Positions 5,811 to 6,735 of a stretch of 6,735 bases of DNA are shown here, one piece after another. The notes beneath the pieces are model-generated. The model saw only the letters and a list, made by a program, of their open reading frames with translations. It made no database searches and was not told the origin of the DNA. The position numbers were made by a program, and so were the translations under genes. How positions within the stretch are numbered: position 1 is the first letter of the stretch; every line of letters begins with the position of its first letter. The stretch comes from an uncultured Lachnospiraceae bacterium (GTDB lineage Bacteria; Bacillota; Clostridia; Lachnospirales; Lachnospiraceae): positions 1-6,735 of the forward strand of contig CAMWMO010000088.1 in the NCBI GenBank assembly GCA_947175305.1. The letters run 5' to 3'.

Positions 5811-5821
5811 TCACCTCCCTT
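5811..5821 (-). promoter_or_regulatory. Strong Shine-Dalgarno site for the GTG start of the ANTAR gene
   Basis: The coding strand reads AAGGGAGGTGA, near-perfect complementarity to 16S rRNA, 7 nt before the GTG at 5804-5806. This supports the GTG start and translation independent of the upstream gene. Confidence 0.8.
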
Positions 5822-5846
5822 CGCTCACATTTAATATCATGCGTTA

Positions 5847-6735
5847 TTAAAATTTATTCAGATATTCGCTGATCTCCCAGTCTGTGACCTGTCTGCGATA
5901 GCGATTCCATTCCTCCTTTTTCAAGGTGATATATTTTTCAAAAATATGATCTCCCAGCGTCTCCCGCATAAAAGCATCCTTTTCCATACTGGAGACAGCC
6001 TCCATCAGCGTACCGGGAAGCTCCTCGATCCCACGCGCCTGCCGCTCGTCTGCGCTCAGCTTAAAAATATTACAGTCCACGCTCAGAGGAGGAGAGATGC
6101 GCTTTCTGATTCCATCCAGCCCTGCCCGCAGGATCGCTGCCAGCGCCAGATAAGGATTGGCCGTGGGATCGGGACTGCGTAGCTCCATCCGCGCGCCATC
6201 GCCTCCGAATGCCGGAATACGGATCAGAGGGCTTCTGTTGGCCACGCTCCAGGCGATATCCACCGGCGCCCCATACCCGGGCACAAGTCTCTTATAAGAA
6301 TTTACAATGGGATTGGTGACCGCCGTCATGCTCCGTATATGCCTCATGATACCGCCCAGAAAACAGTACGCATCTTCACTCAGTCCCAACGCATCCTGCT
6401 CATCCGCAAAGAGATTCTTTTCCCCTCTGAGCAGGGACATGTTGATATGCATACCGGACCCGTTCATGCCGGACTTCGGCTTAGGCATAAAAGTGGCATG
6501 CAGGCCGTGTCTTCTGGCGATGGTCTTGATTGCCATCTTAAAGGTCATGATATTGTCCGCCGTGGCCATGGCCTCGTCGAATCGAAAGCTGATCTCGTGC
6601 TGCGCCGGCGCCACATCGTGATGAGACGCCTCCACCACAAACCCCATATCCTCCAGAGTCAGTACCATATCCCGTCTCGCATTCTCACCAACGTCTATGG
6701 GCCCCACATCAAAATATCCCGCATTTTCATGGGTC
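5847..6735 (-). CDS. glnA: Glutamine synthetase type I-alpha, C-terminal two thirds (cut by right edge)
   Basis: The last 295 residues of a class I glutamine synthetase, which makes glutamine from glutamate, ammonia and ATP. It is open to the right edge and starts outside the window. Family landmarks in order: NAGYFDVGPIDVGENARRD, VEASHHDVAPAQHEISFRF with the metal-binding Glu, the NGSGMHINMSLL substrate/metal segment, NSYKRLVPGYGAP, ANRSPLIRIPA, ARMELRSPDPTANPYLAL, and a C-terminal WEISEYLNKF. Short loops and overall similarity to the B. subtilis enzyme indicate GSI-alpha. The tyrosine adenylylated in enterobacteria is Phe here (NIFKLS), so control by adenylylation is not expected. The Glu flap position of VPGYEAP is Gly (codon 6270-6272), which is unusual; see findings. 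An ANTAR regulator follows 40 bp downstream, probably in the same transcript. A glutamine-synthetase-like paralogue with altered activity is possible. Confidence 0.92.
   Translation of the reverse strand, partial: THENAGYFDVGPIDVGENARRDMVLTLEDMGFVVEASHHDVAPAQHEISFRFDEAMATADNIMTFKMAIKTIARRHGLHATFMPKPKSGMNGSGMHINMSLLRGEKNLFADEQDALGLSEDAYCFLGGIMRHIRSMTAVTNPIVNSYKRLVPGYGAPVDIAWSVANRSPLIRIPAFGGDGARMELRSPDPTANPYLALAAILRAGLDGIRKRISPPLSVDCNIFKLSADERQARGIEELPGTLMEAVSSMEKDAFMRETLGDHIFEKYITLKKEEWNRYRRQVTDWEISEYLNKF

Noticed and set aside
1..6735. CRISPR array, insertion sequence transposase, phage or toxin-antitoxin genes
   Set aside because: No regularly spaced repeats, transposase motifs, integrase motifs or small paired genes were seen. 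All real genes are housekeeping metabolism, tRNA charging or regulation.

Overview
The window looks like chromosomal DNA from a Gram-positive anaerobe of the class Clostridia, probably Lachnospiraceae. This is inferred from four things: a T-box leader in front of an aminoacyl-tRNA synthetase gene, a type I-alpha glutamine synthetase followed by an ANTAR-domain regulator, a DapL/DapF lysine and peptidoglycan pathway pair, and the GatCAB tRNA amidotransferase genes. All genes read on the minus strand, so transcription runs from high to low coordinates. Protein quality is high throughout, with no frameshifts.

Layout in transcription order: the 3' two thirds of a glutamine synthetase gene (5847-6735, cut by the right edge); an ANTAR regulator with a degenerate receiver (5258-5806); a 121-bp gap holding a cluster of perfect palindromes; dapF (4300-5136); dapL (3019-4239) with an intrinsic terminator overlapping its stop codon; a regulatory region (2563-2977) with a likely promoter, a T-box leader and its terminator; aspS (811-2562); a compact inverted-repeat element that looks like a miniature mobile or dispersed repeat (672-801); gatC (330-623); and the first 88 codons of gatA (1-266, cut by the left edge).

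The genes form three modules. GlnA plus ANTAR is nitrogen assimilation with a likely RNA-level regulator. DapF and DapL supply meso-diaminopimelate for cell wall and lysine. AspRS plus GatCAB is an aspartate/asparagine (and glutamine) tRNA charging module under T-box control. AspRS carries a His at a position associated with non-discriminating enzymes, which fits a role in making the Asp-tRNA(Asn) that GatCAB amidates.

I did not find a clearly undescribed system. The items most worth checking are the Glu-to-Gly change in the glutamine synthetase flap, the 130-bp inverted-repeat element between aspS and gatC, the palindrome cluster upstream of dapF, and the UGGU acceptor-binding sequence of the T-box, which does not match the expected tRNA discriminator base.
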